A stretch of 64,000 nt of DNA, taken from positions 1-64,000 of the forward strand of contig CASEHS010000004.1 of NCBI GenBank assembly GCA_949287815.1, read 5' to 3'. The position numbers and the translations under genes are program-made. Below the pieces are notes generated by a model. That model was given only the letters and a program-made list of their open reading frames with translations, did not search any database and was not told where the DNA came from. The stretch comes from an uncultured Bacillota bacterium (GTDB lineage: Bacteria > Bacillota > Clostridia > Christensenellales > Borkfalkiaceae). Positions 9,391-18,662 of the stretch are shown in pieces. Position 1 is the first letter of the stretch, and each line of letters starts with the position of its first letter.

Positions 9391-9759
9391 TCAGAATTTA
9401 AGTCCGGCTTCTCTTGCGCCGTCGGCAACGCTCTTTACGCGGCCCGTATAGATGTAACCGCCCCTGTCGAACACTACCGTTTCGATGCCCGCCGCGAGCG
9501 CTTTCTTAGCCGCTTCCGCGCCGACCACTTTGGCTGCTTCCGTCTTGGTCAGATCCTTGATCTGATCCTTGACTGCTTTTTCCATTGTGGATGCGGATAC
9601 GAGCGTTACGCCCTTGACGTCGTCGATAACCTGAACGTAAATGTGATTGAGGCTCCTGTAAACGCTGAATCTCGGCATTTCGGCCGTGCCTGCGATCTTT
9701 TCTCTTACACGCGCGTGCCTGATCACTCTGTCCGCGTTTTTATCTTTTTTCGATATCAT
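9391..9759 (-). CDS. rplR: Ribosomal protein uL18
   Basis: 122 aa. Binds 5S rRNA with uL5. Typical features are [13 protein letters not shown] [19 protein letters not shown] and the C-terminal [20 protein letters not shown]. It lies 13 bp after rplF. Confidence 0.98.
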   Translation of the reverse strand: MISKKDKNADRVIRHARVREKIAGTAEMPRFSVYRSLNHIYVQVIDDVKGVTLVSASTMEKAVKDQIKDLTKTEAAKVVGAEAAKKALAAGIETVVFDRGGYIYTGRVKSVADGAREAGLKF

Positions 9760-9772
9760 TTTTTACGCTCCT

Positions 9773-10312
9773 TTATTTACCGCCTGTCTTGCCTTCCTTG
9801 CGCTCGATAACTTCGTCTTTATAACGAATGCCGTAGCCATGATAAGGTTCCGGTTCACGGATGGAACGGATGTTTGCCGCTACCTGACCGACTTTCACTT
9901 TATCGATACCCGATACTGTGATTTCTGTCTGTGCGGGGCAATCCAATTTGATGCCATCCTCTTCGACAACTTCAACGGGATGGGAATATCCCACGTTGAG
10001 CACAAGTTTGTTGCCCTGTTTTGCAACTTTGTAACCGACACCGTTCACGATCAGAGATTTTGTATATCCGTTCGTAACGCCGACTACCATGTTGTGCAGA
10101 AGGGCTCTGTAAAGACCGTGTTTCGCACGCAATTCCTTTTCATCGGATGCGCGGGTAAGGGTGGCAACTCCGCCCTCCACGGCAATGCTGATATTGGAAT
10201 CTACCGCCTGGGTAAGCGTTCCTTTGGGACCTTTTACGGTGAGCACGCCGTCTTTGACGTCTACCGTAACACCTGCGGGAATGGTTACCGGCGCCTTGCC
10301 TATTCTCGACAT
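9773..10312 (-). CDS. rplF: Ribosomal protein uL6
   Basis: 179 aa with two tandem uL6 folds, near the GTPase centre of the 50S. It starts MSRIGKAPVTIPAGVTVDVK. The C-terminal PEPYHGYGIRYKDEVIERKE is the family signature. 13 bp after rpsH. Confidence 0.98.
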   Translation of the reverse strand: MSRIGKAPVTIPAGVTVDVKDGVLTVKGPKGTLTQAVDSNISIAVEGGVATLTRASDEKELRAKHGLYRALLHNMVVGVTNGYTKSLIVNGVGYKVAKQGNKLVLNVGYSHPVEVVEEDGIKLDCPAQTEITVSGIDKVKVGQVAANIRSIREPEPYHGYGIRYKDEVIERKEGKTGGK

Positions 10313-10325
10313 AATTCTTGCCTCC

Positions 10326-10718
10326 TTACCAGACGAAACAAAGCACTTCGCCGCCTACGTTCGCGGCTTTTGCCTGTTTGTCCGTCATTATTCCTTTGGA
10401 AGTGGATACGATCGCCGTTCCGAGTCCTCCGAGAACTTTGGGCATATTATCCGCGCCCGCATAGTTGCGCAAGCCCGGTTTGGAAACGCGTTTCAGTCCG
10501 GAAATAACCGGCTGGCCGCCCTGTGCATATTTGAGCGTCACGATGATCTTGCCCGAAAGACCGTCATCAGCGACTTCTACATTCTTCACGTATCCTTCTT
10601 CAAGAAGAATAGACGCGATCGCCTTTTTCATATTGGAGGCAGGAATTTCCACCGTATCGTGGTGCGCCGTGAGCGCGTTCCTGATTCTTGTAAGCATATC
10701 TGCAATAGGATCTGTCAT
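10326..10718 (-). CDS. rpsH: Ribosomal protein uS8
   Basis: 130 aa. A central 30S assembly protein. It begins [15 protein letters not shown] and ends with [12 protein letters not shown]...GGEVLCFVW, both standard. In E. coli uS8 represses the spc operon by binding near rplE; I did not find a convincing counterpart of that site here. Confidence 0.98.
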   Translation of the reverse strand: MTDPIADMLTRIRNALTAHHDTVEIPASNMKKAIASILLEEGYVKNVEVADDGLSGKIIVTLKYAQGGQPVISGLKRVSKPGLRNYAGADNMPKVLGGLGTAIVSTSKGIMTDKQAKAANVGGEVLCFVW

Positions 10719-10730
10719 ATTTGCGCCTCC

Positions 10731-10916
10731 TTACCAGCTCGCCTTTTTCACACCGGGGATCTGTCCCTTGTACGCAAGATTGCGGAAGCAGATACGGCAG
10801 ATACCGTATTTGCGAAGAACCGCGTGCGGTCTTCCGCAGATGCTGCAACGGGTGTACGCTCTCGTGGAAAATTTGGGCGTTTTCTGCTGCTTGTTTATCA
10901 TTGATTTTTTAGCCAT
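10731..10916 (-). CDS. rpsN: Ribosomal protein uS14, zinc form (type Z)
   Basis: 61 aa, the short zinc-ribbon form. Cys24, Cys27, Cys40 and Cys43 are the metal ligands. The longer zinc-free paralog used under zinc limitation is not seen in this window. 15 bp after rplE. Confidence 0.98.
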   Translation of the reverse strand: MAKKSMINKQQKTPKFSTRAYTRCSICGRPHAVLRKYGICRICFRNLAYKGQIPGVKKASW

Positions 10917-10931
10917 TTTCTCGGTTTCTCC

Positions 10932-11489
10932 TTATTTTTTGAAGGGCATACCCATTGCCCCGAGAAGTTCTCTCGCTTCTTCGTCCGTCTTCGCCGTTGT
11001 AACGAAACATACGTCGAACCCGCGGATCTTTTCTACCTGGTCGTAGGAAATTTCCGGGAAGATGAGCTGTTCTTTGATGCCGAGAGCATAGTTGCCTCTG
11101 CCGTCAAACGCATTCGCAGACACACCGCGGAAGTCTCTCATTCTGGGGAGCGCGATGGAAACGAGTTTATCGTAAAAGTCGTACATTCTGTCTTTACGAA
11201 GAGTTACTTTCAGTCCGACGTTCATGCCTTCCCTGACTTTGAAGTTCGCAACCGACTTCTTAGCTCTGGTGATGACAGGCTTCTGACCTGCGATCGATTT
11301 GAGTTCGTCGTGCGCGATCTGTACGCTCTTCGCATTGTCCTTGATGTCGCCGAGTCCCGAGTTGATCACGATCTTGACCAGTTTGGGAACTTCGTTTACG
11401 TTCTTGTAGTTGAATTTTTTGATCAGGTAAGGAACGACTTCTTTTTCGTAAGCCTCTTTTACCCTGTTTTTATAAACTTTTTCAGCCAT
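10932..11489 (-). CDS. rplE: Ribosomal protein uL5
   Basis: 185 aa. Binds 5S rRNA and contacts P-site tRNA. Recognised by [37 protein letters not shown] and [20 protein letters not shown]. 18 bp after rplX. Confidence 0.98.
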   Translation of the reverse strand: MAEKVYKNRVKEAYEKEVVPYLIKKFNYKNVNEVPKLVKIVINSGLGDIKDNAKSVQIAHDELKSIAGQKPVITRAKKSVANFKVREGMNVGLKVTLRKDRMYDFYDKLVSIALPRMRDFRGVSANAFDGRGNYALGIKEQLIFPEISYDQVEKIRGFDVCFVTTAKTDEEARELLGAMGMPFKK

Positions 11490-11507
11490 TTTTCAGTTTC
11501 CTCCGCC

Positions 11508-11948
11508 TCAGTCCTTCTTTTCTTCCGCGGGAGTTTCTGCGGCCGTTTCCGCCTTAGCGGTTCTCTTTCTCGTTCTCTTCTTGGGAGCTTCTTCTGCCTT
11601 TGCAGCAGCTTTTGCCTGTTTCTTATAGGTCTTATCGAGAACATTACCGCATTTGCAGACGCGGACTTTCTTCATTTTTCCGTCCATCTCGACGAACGTG
11701 TGCTTAACTCTCGTAGCCTTGCCGCACTTGTCGCAGATGACCATTACGTTGGATACGTCGATCGCGCCTTCGCGTTCGATGATACCCGATACATCGGAAG
11801 CTTTTCTTGCTTTCCTGTGTTTTTTCTGGAGGTTTACGCCCTGTACCGTCACTTTTCCGGACTTGGGGGAAGTCGATACGACTTTACCGGTTTTTCCCTT
11901 GTCTTTACCCGTAAGCACGAGGACGTTATCGTTTAATTTTACGTTCAT
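11508..11948 (-). CDS. rplX: Ribosomal protein uL24 with an extended low-complexity tail
   Basis: 146 aa against a usual length of about 100-115. The KOW core (LTGKDKGKTGKVV) and a CDKC...CKCG zinc ribbon fill residues 1-108. Beyond that is an Ala/Lys/Glu-rich tail of about 38 residues with an RKRTAKAE-type basic patch and an acidic end. uL24 starts 50S assembly and lies at the exit tunnel. The tail is not needed for the fold; it may contact rRNA or exit-tunnel factors. Confidence 0.96.
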   Translation of the reverse strand: MNVKLNDNVLVLTGKDKGKTGKVVSTSPKSGKVTVQGVNLQKKHRKARKASDVSGIIEREGAIDVSNVMVICDKCGKATRVKHTFVEMDGKMKKVRVCKCGNVLDKTYKKQAKAAAKAEEAPKKRTRKRTAKAETAAETPAEEKKD

Positions 11949-11959
11949 TGCGTTCCTCC

Positions 11960-12328
11960 TTACAGCACTTCCGGCGCAAGAGAGATGATTCTCATGTAAT
12001 CTTTATCTCTCAATTCGCGCGCGATGGGCCCGAAAATACGCGTTCCCTTCGGCTGTTTCTGATTGTCTATAATGACGGCGGCATTGTCATCGAATCTGAT
12101 ATAAGTTCCGTCCGCACGTCTGATGCCTTTGCTGGTTCTGACGATAACCGCTTTTACAACTTCGCCTTTCTTGACTGCGCCGTCGGGCGTTGCGGTCTTC
12201 ACGCTTGCAATGATCACATCGCCGATGTTGCCGCTTTTCCTGAACGATCCGCCCAGAACCCTGATGCACATAAGCTCTTTTGCACCGGAATTGTCCGCCG
12301 CTTTAAGCCTTGTCTGTGGTTGTATCAT
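11960..12328 (-). CDS. rplN: Ribosomal protein uL14
   Basis: 122 aa. A subunit-interface protein of the 50S. It starts [20 protein letters not shown], and [20 protein letters not shown] marks the C-terminal part. First gene of the spc-type section, 23 bp after rpsQ. Confidence 0.98.
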   Translation of the reverse strand: MIQPQTRLKAADNSGAKELMCIRVLGGSFRKSGNIGDVIIASVKTATPDGAVKKGEVVKAVIVRTSKGIRRADGTYIRFDDNAAVIIDNQKQPKGTRIFGPIARELRDKDYMRIISLAPEVL

Positions 12329-12351
12329 ATGGCTCTTTTCTCCTTATATTA

Positions 12352-12606
12352 TTACTTAGCCCGTTCGATGATCTCGGCAACTCTCCAATTCTTGTCTTTG
12401 CTGAGCTTCCTCGTTTCAACGATGCGCACCTTGTCGCCTACGCCGCACTCATTTGTTTCATCGTGTGCTTTCAGCTTCTTGGTGGTGGTGATGGTCTTTT
12501 TATAAAGCGGGTGGATTCTCTTGTCGACAATGGCGACGACGACCGTCTTATCCATTTTGTCGGATACGACCAGCCCGACTCTCTCTTTTCTAAGATTTCT
12601 TTCCAT
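12352..12606 (-). CDS. rpsQ: Ribosomal protein uS17
   Basis: 84 aa, a small OB-fold 16S-binding protein. Contains [20 protein letters not shown] and [19 protein letters not shown]. 15 bp after rpmC. Confidence 0.98.
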   Translation of the reverse strand: MERNLRKERVGLVVSDKMDKTVVVAIVDKRIHPLYKKTITTTKKLKAHDETNECGVGDKVRIVETRKLSKDKNWRVAEIIERAK

Positions 12607-12621
12607 GATTGTCTACCTTTT

Positions 12622-12825
12622 TTAACCCTTCGCTTTGAGCTCTCTCTCGCGGATGATCGTGTTCACACGCGCGATGTCCTTCTTGCAGGACGCTATTGTC
12701 ATAGGATTGTCGAGCTGACCCGACGCATGACGGAAACGCAGGTTGAAAAGTTCGGTTTTCAGTTCGCCGAGTTTCGCTTTCAACTCTTCATCTGTCATAT
12801 TGTGAAGTTCTTTTGCTTTCATCAA
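12622..12825 (-). CDS. rpmC: Ribosomal protein uL29
   Basis: 67 aa, an alpha-helical hairpin at the tunnel exit that helps form the docking site for trigger factor and SRP. Contains [20 protein letters not shown]. Its ATG overlaps the end of rplP by 4 bases (ATGA). Confidence 0.98.
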   Translation of the reverse strand: MMKAKELHNMTDEELKAKLGELKTELFNLRFRHASGQLDNPMTIASCKKDIARVNTIIRERELKAKG

Positions 12826-13295
12826 CCTTCACCGCCTTCTTGAATTTTTTCACTGCCCTCAGGCATTTCTCCCGTTACGGGGTTGGGCTGCCCTTTTACC
12901 ATGAATTTGGTTTTGATGGGCAATTTGTGGCCGGCAAGACGCATTGCTTCACGCGCTGCTTCCTCGCTCACTCCCGCCATTTCGAAGAGCACTCTGCCCG
13001 GTTTCACGATCGCTACCCAGTACTCAACTGCACCTTTACCGGAACCCATACGGGATTCTGCGGGGTGACGCGTGATCGGCTTGTGCGGGAAAATATCGAT
13101 CCAAACCTGTCCGCCACGTTTGATGAATCTCGTCATTGCGATACGCGCTGCTTCGATCTGACGGGAAGTGATTCTCGCACCCTCAACCGCTACAAGACCG
13201 AATTCGCCGTATGCAACTTTATTGCCTTTATGTGCTTCGCCTCTGATTCTGCCGCGATGCTGTCTTCTTCTCTTGACTCTCTTAGGAATTAACAT
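12822..13295 (-). CDS. rplP: Ribosomal protein uL16
   Basis: 157 aa. Sits near the A site and peptidyl transferase centre. It starts [20 protein letters not shown]. At about residues 136-157 it has an acidic extension ([14 protein letters not shown]) beyond the usual length of about 140. One-base overlap with the rpsC stop and four-base overlap with rpmC imply coupled translation. Confidence 0.98.
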   Translation of the reverse strand: MLIPKRVKRRRQHRGRIRGEAHKGNKVAYGEFGLVAVEGARITSRQIEAARIAMTRFIKRGGQVWIDIFPHKPITRHPAESRMGSGKGAVEYWVAIVKPGRVLFEMAGVSEEAAREAMRLAGHKLPIKTKFMVKGQPNPVTGEMPEGSEKIQEGGEG

Positions 13296-13957
13296 TACGC
13301 TTCGCCTCCTTCATGCGCCCTTGCCGCTCTGAGGATCTCGCCTTTGTAGATCCAGACCTTGACGCCGATCATGCCGAACGTGGTGTGCGCCTCAGCGAAA
13401 CCGTAATCGATATCCGCACGCAGTGTCTGCAAAGGAATGGATCCTTCGTGGTACTGCTCGCATCTTGCGATTTCGGCACCGTCAAGTCTGCCGCTTACCA
13501 TCATCTTCACGCCCTTCACGCCCGAACGCATTGCTTTGCCGATCGCCTGTTTCATCGCTCTTCTGAACGACATTCTCTTTTCGAGCTGCTGTGCAACGCC
13601 TTCCGCAACCAACTGTGCGTCGGAATCAGGTTTTCTGACTTCCGTCACATTGATTACGATGTTCTTGCCGTTCGTGAGTTTGGCAAGGTCTTTTTTAATC
13701 ACTTCGATTTCAGAACCCGCCTTTCCGATCAAAACACCGGGTTTGCCCGTATAAACGGTAACCACAATCCTGTTTGCGGCGCGCTCTACGGCGATTTTGC
13801 TGATCGCCGCCGAATAATATTTGTTTTTAATGAATTTACGGATCTCATAATCCTCTTTCAGGAATTTACCGAAATCCTTTTTATCGGCGTACCACTGGGT
13901 GTCCCAGCCTTTGATGACGCCGACTCTCAAACCATGCGGATTAACTTTCTGTCCCAT
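13295..13957 (-). CDS. rpsC: Ribosomal protein uS3
   Basis: 220 aa. Forms the mRNA entry site with uS4 and uS5. The N-terminal KH domain has the GXXG loop in [14 protein letters not shown] (about 72-85), and the C-terminal domain contains [10 protein letters not shown]. 12 bp after rplV. Confidence 0.98.
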   Translation of the reverse strand: MGQKVNPHGLRVGVIKGWDTQWYADKKDFGKFLKEDYEIRKFIKNKYYSAAISKIAVERAANRIVVTVYTGKPGVLIGKAGSEIEVIKKDLAKLTNGKNIVINVTEVRKPDSDAQLVAEGVAQQLEKRMSFRRAMKQAIGKAMRSGVKGVKMMVSGRLDGAEIARCEQYHEGSIPLQTLRADIDYGFAEAHTTFGMIGVKVWIYKGEILRAARAHEGGEA

Positions 13958-13969
13958 ACCGAACTCTCC

Positions 13970-14359
13970 TTACTTACTCTTGACATCAAGGATAACCGTG
14001 ATGTGGCTGGTTCTCTTGAGGATGGAATGTCCTCTGCCCTTGGAGACGGGCTGCATTCTTTTGAGCGTGGGGCCCTGATCGGCAAACGCTTCGGCAACGA
14101 TGAGGTCGCCTCTGTCCATTCCGAAATTGTGCTCCGCATTCGCCGCCGCTGAAAGAAGTACTTTCCTGACGGGTTCTGCCGATACGATGTTCGCATATTC
14201 CAGGATAGCTGCTGCTTCTGCAACTTCCTTGCCGCGGATCATCGTAAGCGCTCTGCGTACTTTATAGGGAGACATTCTGATATGTCTCGCGGTCGCGTAA
14301 GGACGTTTGTCTTTATTTTCCGCGATCTTTTTGGTCTTTTCACGAGTATTCGTAGCCAT
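13970..14359 (-). CDS. rplV: Ribosomal protein uL22
   Basis: 129 aa. Lines the exit tunnel through its extended hairpin (about residues 95-115, KRMQPVSKGRGHSILKRTSH). Contains RHIRMSPYKVRRALTMIRGK. 12 bp after rpsS. Confidence 0.98.
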   Translation of the reverse strand: MATNTREKTKKIAENKDKRPYATARHIRMSPYKVRRALTMIRGKEVAEAAAILEYANIVSAEPVRKVLLSAAANAEHNFGMDRGDLIVAEAFADQGPTLKRMQPVSKGRGHSILKRTSHITVILDVKSK

Positions 14360-14371
14360 TTTGTGCCTCCT

Positions 14372-14650
14372 TTACTTCTTGGCGGTGGTCTTCGCGCCCG
14401 CATGACCTTTAAAGGTTCTCGTCGGTGCGAATTCGCCCAGTTTGCAGCCTACCATGTCTTCCGTGATGTATACCGGAACATGTTTTCTGCCATCGTGAAC
14501 GGCAATCGTATGCCCCACCATCTGCGGGAAGATCGTCGATGCTCTCGACCATGTTTTCAATACTTTTTTATCGTTCGCCGCGTTGAGCGCTTCGACTCTC
14601 TGCATGAGTCTTGCTTCAACGTAAGGCCCTTTCTTTACGCTTCTGCTCAT
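14372..14650 (-). CDS. rpsS: Ribosomal protein uS19
   Basis: 92 aa. In the 30S head with uS13. Starts [19 protein letters not shown] and ends with the basic [14 protein letters not shown] segment. 14 bp after rplB. Confidence 0.98.
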   Translation of the reverse strand: MSRSVKKGPYVEARLMQRVEALNAANDKKVLKTWSRASTIFPQMVGHTIAVHDGRKHVPVYITEDMVGCKLGEFAPTRTFKGHAGAKTTAKK

Positions 14651-14664
14651 TTGCTGATCCTCCC

Positions 14665-15492
14665 TTAATTGATCCTCTTAAGAATGAACTTGTCGGTAAC
14701 ATTCTTCTTCTTTCTCGTCTTGTAGCCGAGAGCAGGTTTGCCCCAAGGCGTCATAGGACCTGCGTGACCCACAGGGCTCTTGCCTTCACCACCGCCGTGA
14801 GGGTGATCGTTCGGGTTCATAACGGAACCGCGTACCGTAGGTTTGATACCCATATGACGCGTTTTGCCCGCTTTACCGATGGAAATGATTTCGTGTTCAA
14901 CATTGCCGACCTGTCCGATCGTTGCACGGCATTTCACCGAAACCAGACGCATTTCGCCGCTCGGCATTTTCAGAGTCGCATATGCGCCCTCTTTTGCCAT
15001 CAGCTGTGCGGAAATACCTGCCGCTCTCGCGATCTGTCCGCCCTTGCCGGGTTTCAGTTCGATGTTGTGTACCATCGTACCTACGGGAATGTTTTCAAAT
15101 GCCAGGCAGTTGCCCGCTTTGATATCCGCTTCCGCGCCGCTCATTACTACGTCGCCTACGTTCAGTCCTACGGGTGCGAGGATGTATTTCTTCTCGCCGT
15201 CCGCATACTGCAAAAGCGCGATGTTCGCACTGCGGTTCGGATCGTACTGGATGCTCTTTACTGTTGCGGGAATACCGTCTTTATTTCTCTTGAAATCGAT
15301 GATACGGTATTTCCTCTTGTTTCCGCCGCCGATATGGCGCACGCTGATCTTGCCGGTGTTGTTTCTGCCGCCTGTCTTACGCATATCCTCGATCAAGCTT
15401 CTCTCGGGCTTGGTTTCGGTGATCTCTTCGTAAGTGTGCACCGTCATAAAACGGCGGGCGGAAGAAGTCGGTTTATATCTTTTAATAGCCAT
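14665..15492 (-). CDS. rplB: Ribosomal protein uL2
   Basis: 275 aa. A core 50S protein needed for subunit association and peptidyl transfer. The conserved C-terminal [18 protein letters not shown] stretch includes the invariant His region. Full length, 28 bp after rplW. Confidence 0.98.
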   Translation of the reverse strand: MAIKRYKPTSSARRFMTVHTYEEITETKPERSLIEDMRKTGGRNNTGKISVRHIGGGNKRKYRIIDFKRNKDGIPATVKSIQYDPNRSANIALLQYADGEKKYILAPVGLNVGDVVMSGAEADIKAGNCLAFENIPVGTMVHNIELKPGKGGQIARAAGISAQLMAKEGAYATLKMPSGEMRLVSVKCRATIGQVGNVEHEIISIGKAGKTRHMGIKPTVRGSVMNPNDHPHGGGEGKSPVGHAGPMTPWGKPALGYKTRKKKNVTDKFILKRIN

Positions 15493-15520
15493 TTCTGATA
15501 TTTCCTCCGATTAGACTTGG

Positions 15521-15811
15521 TTAGGACAGCGAATTGAAATATTCAATAGGTTTGCTGTCTTTGGTCAGTTGCACGACGGCTTTCTTATAGGAGGAAGTCA
15601 GACCCTCGTTTCTGCCCATTCTTTTGAGTTTGCCGCGCACGTTGCTCGTGTTCACGCTCTCTACGTCTACGCCGAAGAGTTGCTCGACGGCAATTTTGAT
15701 TTCCGTTTTATTCGCGCCCTTTGCCACTTTGAAAGTATATTTCTTCGACGCGATCCCGTCGTATCCTTTCTCGGTGAGGATAGGCTTAATGATGATGTCT
15801 TCCGCTCTCAT
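15521..15811 (-). CDS. rplW: Ribosomal protein uL23
   Basis: 96 aa. Tunnel-exit protein that docks SRP and trigger factor. Contains [14 protein letters not shown] and the loop [18 protein letters not shown]. Its start overlaps the rplD stop by one base. Confidence 0.97.
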   Translation of the reverse strand: MRAEDIIIKPILTEKGYDGIASKKYTFKVAKGANKTEIKIAVEQLFGVDVESVNTSNVRGKLKRMGRNEGLTSSYKKAVVQLTKDSKPIEYFNSLS

Positions 15812-16437
15812 TATGCTCCGTAGACCTCCTCTATTTTCTCTACCGCGCCCTTCGTGAGAACCACTTTCGCGTTCGCCACGACTTCATAGGTGCTGATCTG
15901 CGCTACGGGCAGGGTGCTGAGTGTTTCGATGTTTCTGCCGGCGAGGATCACGTTCATATCGTCGTTATCCATAACCAACAGCGTACGTTTATCCAACTTC
16001 AACGCGTTCACGAATGCGACCATTTCTTTCGTCTTGGGTGCGCTCACTTCGAGTTTGTCCACAACGATCAACTCGCCGTCTGCCACCTTCTTGGAAAGTG
16101 CGGAAAACAGTGCGTTTCTCTTTGCTTCCACGTTCATCTTCTTGGAGAAATCTCTGCTCTTCGGTGCGAACACCACGCCGCCCTTTCTCCACTGCGGTGC
16201 GCGGATGGAACCCTGACGGGCTCTGCCTGTTCCCTTCTGTCTCCAAGGCTTGATGCCGCCGCCGCGCACTTCCGTACGGGTGAGCGTGCTCTTCGTGCCC
16301 TGACGTTCGTTCGCAAGACGCGTTACGACTGCCTGATGAATCAAAGGCTCATTGTATTCTGCGTTGAATACTTTATCGGAAAGTTGCATTTCGCCTGCAA
16401 CCGAGCCGTCCATTTTATAAACTTTAACTGTAGGCAT
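15811..16437 (-). CDS. rplD: Ribosomal protein uL4
   Basis: 208 aa. Its long loop reaches the tunnel constriction (about residues 45-100: [38 protein letters not shown]). In several bacteria uL4 also represses the S10 operon by binding its leader, which makes it the candidate ligand for the structured leader at 17519-17763. 14 bp after rplC. Confidence 0.97.
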   Translation of the reverse strand: MPTVKVYKMDGSVAGEMQLSDKVFNAEYNEPLIHQAVVTRLANERQGTKSTLTRTEVRGGGIKPWRQKGTGRARQGSIRAPQWRKGGVVFAPKSRDFSKKMNVEAKRNALFSALSKKVADGELIVVDKLEVSAPKTKEMVAFVNALKLDKRTLLVMDNDDMNVILAGRNIETLSTLPVAQISTYEVVANAKVVLTKGAVEKIEEVYGA

Positions 16438-16451
16438 ATCTTCTTCTCTCC

Positions 16452-17084
16452 TTATTTGGCTTTGACGCTGTCGCTGATAGTAACGACACTGCCTTTCGCG
16501 CCCGGAATCGCACCTTTAATAAGAAGGGCGTTTCTTGCCACATCCACTTTTACGATCTCGAGGTTCTGAATCGTAACTCTTTCGTTACCGTACTGCCCGG
16601 GCATGTGCATCTGCTTGAATACTCTTGCGGGGTTGATAGAACCGAACGAACCGACTTCCCTGTGTACAGGGCCGACGCCGTGCGTTTCTTTAAGACGGTG
16701 CTGATTCCATCTCTTGATAACGCCCGAATAGCCGTGACCTTTCGTCATGCCTACGACGTCAACTTTGTCTCCGTCTTTAAACGTTTCGACCGTAACCATT
16801 TTGCCCACTTCGTATGCGGACAGATCTGCGAGTCTGAACTCTTTGAGTACTTTCTGCGGTTTTACGCCCGCTTTCTTGAACTGTCCGAGTTCGGGCTTGT
16901 TTACCCTCTTTTCGCTCGTCTCGTCAAAACCGAGTTTCAAAGCGGCATAACCGTCTTTTTCTACAGTTTTGATCTGTACCACGGGGCAAGGTCCCGCTTC
17001 CACCACCGTTACGGGAATCACTTTTCCCTCGGGGGTGAACACCTGCGTCATTCCGACTTTTCTTCCGATGATTGCTTTATTCAT
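16452..17084 (-). CDS. rplC: Ribosomal protein uL3
   Basis: 210 aa. Its central extension approaches the peptidyl transferase centre. Starts [20 protein letters not shown]; contains [18 protein letters not shown] and [20 protein letters not shown]. It follows rpsJ across a longer than usual 134-bp gap that holds short hairpins but no gene. Confidence 0.98.
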   Translation of the reverse strand: MNKAIIGRKVGMTQVFTPEGKVIPVTVVEAGPCPVVQIKTVEKDGYAALKLGFDETSEKRVNKPELGQFKKAGVKPQKVLKEFRLADLSAYEVGKMVTVETFKDGDKVDVVGMTKGHGYSGVIKRWNQHRLKETHGVGPVHREVGSFGSINPARVFKQMHMPGQYGNERVTIQNLEIVKVDVARNALLIKGAIPGAKGSVVTISDSVKAK

Positions 17085-17218
17085 TGATAAAGTTCACTCC
17101 TTTTTTTATTTGTGAATACCTTGATTTTCAAAGTATTGCTTGACTGTTTTCTTTTTGCGGATGTTCCGCACCGACCGACGCGCCTTTTCTGCGGAGAGCG
17201 CGGCGCTCTTTCCGTTCT

Positions 17219-17518
17219 TTACAGCTTGATCTTGATGTCTACGCCCGCGGGAAGATGTACGCTGTCGAGAAGTTTTGCGTTGGGGCTGTAAATATCGATG
17301 ATACGCTTATGCGTTCTGATTTCAAACTGTTCGCGGCTGTCCTTATATTTATGGGGAGAACGAAGAATGGTAACGATCTCCTTTTCCGTAGGCAGCGGGA
17401 TAGGTCCGCTGATCTTTGCGCCCGACTTTGTCATCGCGTCCACGATGCGCTGAGCCGCAAGATCTACCAATTCGTGATCGTACGCTGCGAGTTTGATTCT
17501 GATTTTCTGACTTGCCAT
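17219..17518 (-). CDS. rpsJ: Ribosomal protein uS10 (NusE)
   Basis: 99 aa. A 30S head protein that also serves as NusE in antitermination with NusB and NusG. Contains [40 protein letters not shown] and the [12 protein letters not shown] segment. First gene of the operon; GGAGGAAATCAC precedes ATG. Confidence 0.98.
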   Translation of the reverse strand: MASQKIRIKLAAYDHELVDLAAQRIVDAMTKSGAKISGPIPLPTEKEIVTILRSPHKYKDSREQFEIRTHKRIIDIYSPNAKLLDSVHLPAGVDIKIKL

Positions 17519-17763
17519 GTGTGATTTCCTCCGATTTTTATACTAACTTTTACGTCAACTGTGCCGTGTGTGTCGAAGTACCGCAGAAAAAGAAAAACCA
17601 TTCGATATTTCTATTGAATGGCTGTACTTCGGTTAGTCGCAAGGGTCTGGCCCTCACATTTGTCGGTATAAATTATCTTCGCAGAGGGGCGCAATTGTGC
17701 TGTATTTATCCTTGCATCCCAATGCGTTTGAAGTAACTTTATACCTCAACCCTATTACACAGC
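17519..17763 (-). promoter_or_regulatory. Structured 5' leader of the S10 operon, probable ribosomal-protein autoregulatory element
   Basis: About 245 nt lie between the predicted transcription start and rpsJ. Two domains can be seen. A distal domain is closed by 16-nt arms (17665-17680 with 17730-17745) matching at 12 or more positions and contains smaller GCGC/GTGC and GCAT/ATGC hairpins. A proximal domain is closed by 17575-17580 with 17625-17630, then CAG/CTG, an A-rich internal loop and a 6-bp CCATTC/GAATGG hairpin. Repression of S10 operons by uL4 through the leader is established in gamma-proteobacteria, and S10 leaders are reported in Firmicutes. Binding by uL4 here is inferred. Confidence 0.6.
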
Positions 17764-17769
17764 CTATAA

Positions 17770-17798
17770 ATAATACCACATCCGTCAAGATATGTCAA
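17770..17798 (-). promoter_or_regulatory. Main promoter of the S10-spc-alpha operon
   Basis: On the minus strand a consensus -35 TTGACA (17793-17798) and -10 TATTAT (17770-17775) are separated by exactly 17 bp. This is among the strongest-looking promoters in the window, as expected for ribosomal genes. Confidence 0.88.
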
Positions 17799-17954
17799 AC
17801 AAAAAATCGATAATTTTTAACTTTTTTTAAAGCGAATCCGCCGACCGCGAAAACGCTTTTTACTCTGCACTACCCAATTCTTCCGGACAAGTTGATTTTT
17901 TAGAAAAATCTACTTTATTAATCCTCTTTAACACAAATTTAAACTTTTTTATTT

Positions 17955-17983
17955 ATTATAAAAGAAGAATTCTTCTATGTCAA
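17955..17983 (-). promoter_or_regulatory. Second leftward promoter with a palindromic operator in its spacer
   Basis: Perfect -35 TTGACA (17978-17983) and perfect -10 TATAAT (17955-17960) with a 17-bp spacer on the minus strand. The 14-bp palindrome AGAAGAATTCTTCT (17963-17976) fills most of the spacer, so a bound dimer would block polymerase. The transcript would run toward the S10 operon, passing a possible 24-codon frame (17860-17934, GTG start, no ribosome binding site) before the main S10 promoter. The divergent Xre-type protein at 18017 is the obvious candidate repressor. Confidence 0.75.
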
Positions 17984-17991
17984 GTATTTTA

Positions 17992-18005
17992 AGAAGATTT
18001 CTTCT
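17992..18005. promoter_or_regulatory. Second operator-like palindrome upstream of the Xre gene
   Basis: AGAAGATTTCTTCT, matching the palindrome at 17963-17976 at 13 of 14 positions, with centres 29 bp apart. It lies directly before the Xre start codon and overlaps the TAAAAT (18005-18010) that would serve as its -10 box. This suggests autoregulation by cooperative binding at two sites. Confidence 0.65.
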
Positions 18006-18016
18006 AAAATAAGAGT

Positions 18017-18220
18017 ATGGAAATAGGTACAAAAATTAAAGAATTGAGAATGGAAAAAGGACTTTCGCAAAAAGCTCTTGCGGAAAAAATAGGCGTAAGC
18101 CAAAAAGCGATCGATTTCTGGGAAAGACAGATCAACGAACCCAAAGCATCGTATATTGTTGCCCTGTCGCAGTTTTTCGATGTTTCCTGCGACTACTTGC
18201 TGGGCAGAGACGAAACTTGA
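18017..18220 (+). CDS. Xre/Cro-CI-type HTH transcriptional regulator
   Basis: 67 aa, a single helix-turn-helix domain (about residues 4-62): IGTKIKELRMEKGLSQKALA, then GVSQKAIDFWERQ, with the C-terminal FFDVSCDYLLGRDET typical of small Xre regulators. There is no effector domain. It is divergent from the S10 promoter region and flanked by two matching palindromes. No Shine-Dalgarno sequence precedes the ATG; a TAAAAT lies 6 bp before it, so the message may be leaderless. It sits where rpoBC and the str operon would normally be. Which genes it controls is unknown; the leftward promoter at 17955-17983 and itself are the first candidates. Confidence 0.88.
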   Translation: MEIGTKIKELRMEKGLSQKALAEKIGVSQKAIDFWERQINEPKASYIVALSQFFDVSCDYLLGRDET

Positions 18221-18228
18221 AACTTTTT

Positions 18229-18440
18229 ATTCGTTTCCTGACTGCTTTTTTGATGTTTTCCGCGACTGCTTACCGAGCAGGGATAAGACCTGAAACTCAT
18301 ACATCGTTACCCTATCGTTGTTTTCTAATGACTTACCGCAATTTATTCATTATAGATAAGACTTAAAACTCTCATATCGTTGTCCTACTGTTGTTTTTTG
18401 ATGTTACCTTTTGCGCTCTGTTGAGCGGAGACGAACTTAC
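18229..18440 (+). pseudogene. Three decayed tandem copies of the 3' end of the Xre gene
   Basis: The last 70 bp of the Xre gene (18155-18224) recur in degenerate form at about 18229-18298, 18302-18371 and 18376-18440, a regular 73-74-bp period. The first copy still encodes a cognate of the native C-terminus: DVFRDCLPSRDKT followed by TGA, against DVSCDYLLGRDET then TGA. The last reads DVTFCALLSGDELT. Substitutions and small indels prevent a continuous frame. No expressed product is expected. A 14-bp perfect stem (18451-18464 with 18470-18483) follows directly. Confidence 0.75.
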
Positions 18441-18450
18441 CCCGATATCT

Positions 18451-18483
18451 TTCCGCCTCAGGCGTAAAACGCCTGAGGCGGAA
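18451..18483. repeat. Perfect 14-bp inverted repeat after the Xre remnant array
   Basis: Arms 18451-18464 and 18470-18483 with a 5-nt loop. Neither side has a strong T run, so it may be a weak terminator or a structural RNA element. The remaining bases to 18662 include a run of eight G and AT-rich sequence with no gene I can support. Confidence 0.6.
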
Positions 18484-18662
18484 TCTCATCTGTCAAAAAA
18501 TTTTTGAACGTTTTACGGTGCACACTCATTTCAACTTATTAAACCCTAAGGGGGGGGCAAATTACCTTCCCGTAAAAAATCAGATTAAAAAATAAATACC
18601 AAACTCAGCGTAAACGTTATAATATTTTTAATGAAACAAATCATGCAATACTTAAAAAACAA

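Noticed and set aside
17860..17934. 24-codon minus-strand frame with a GTG start ahead of the S10 promoter
   Set aside because: Too short, no ribosome binding site; kept only as a remark in the promoter entry.
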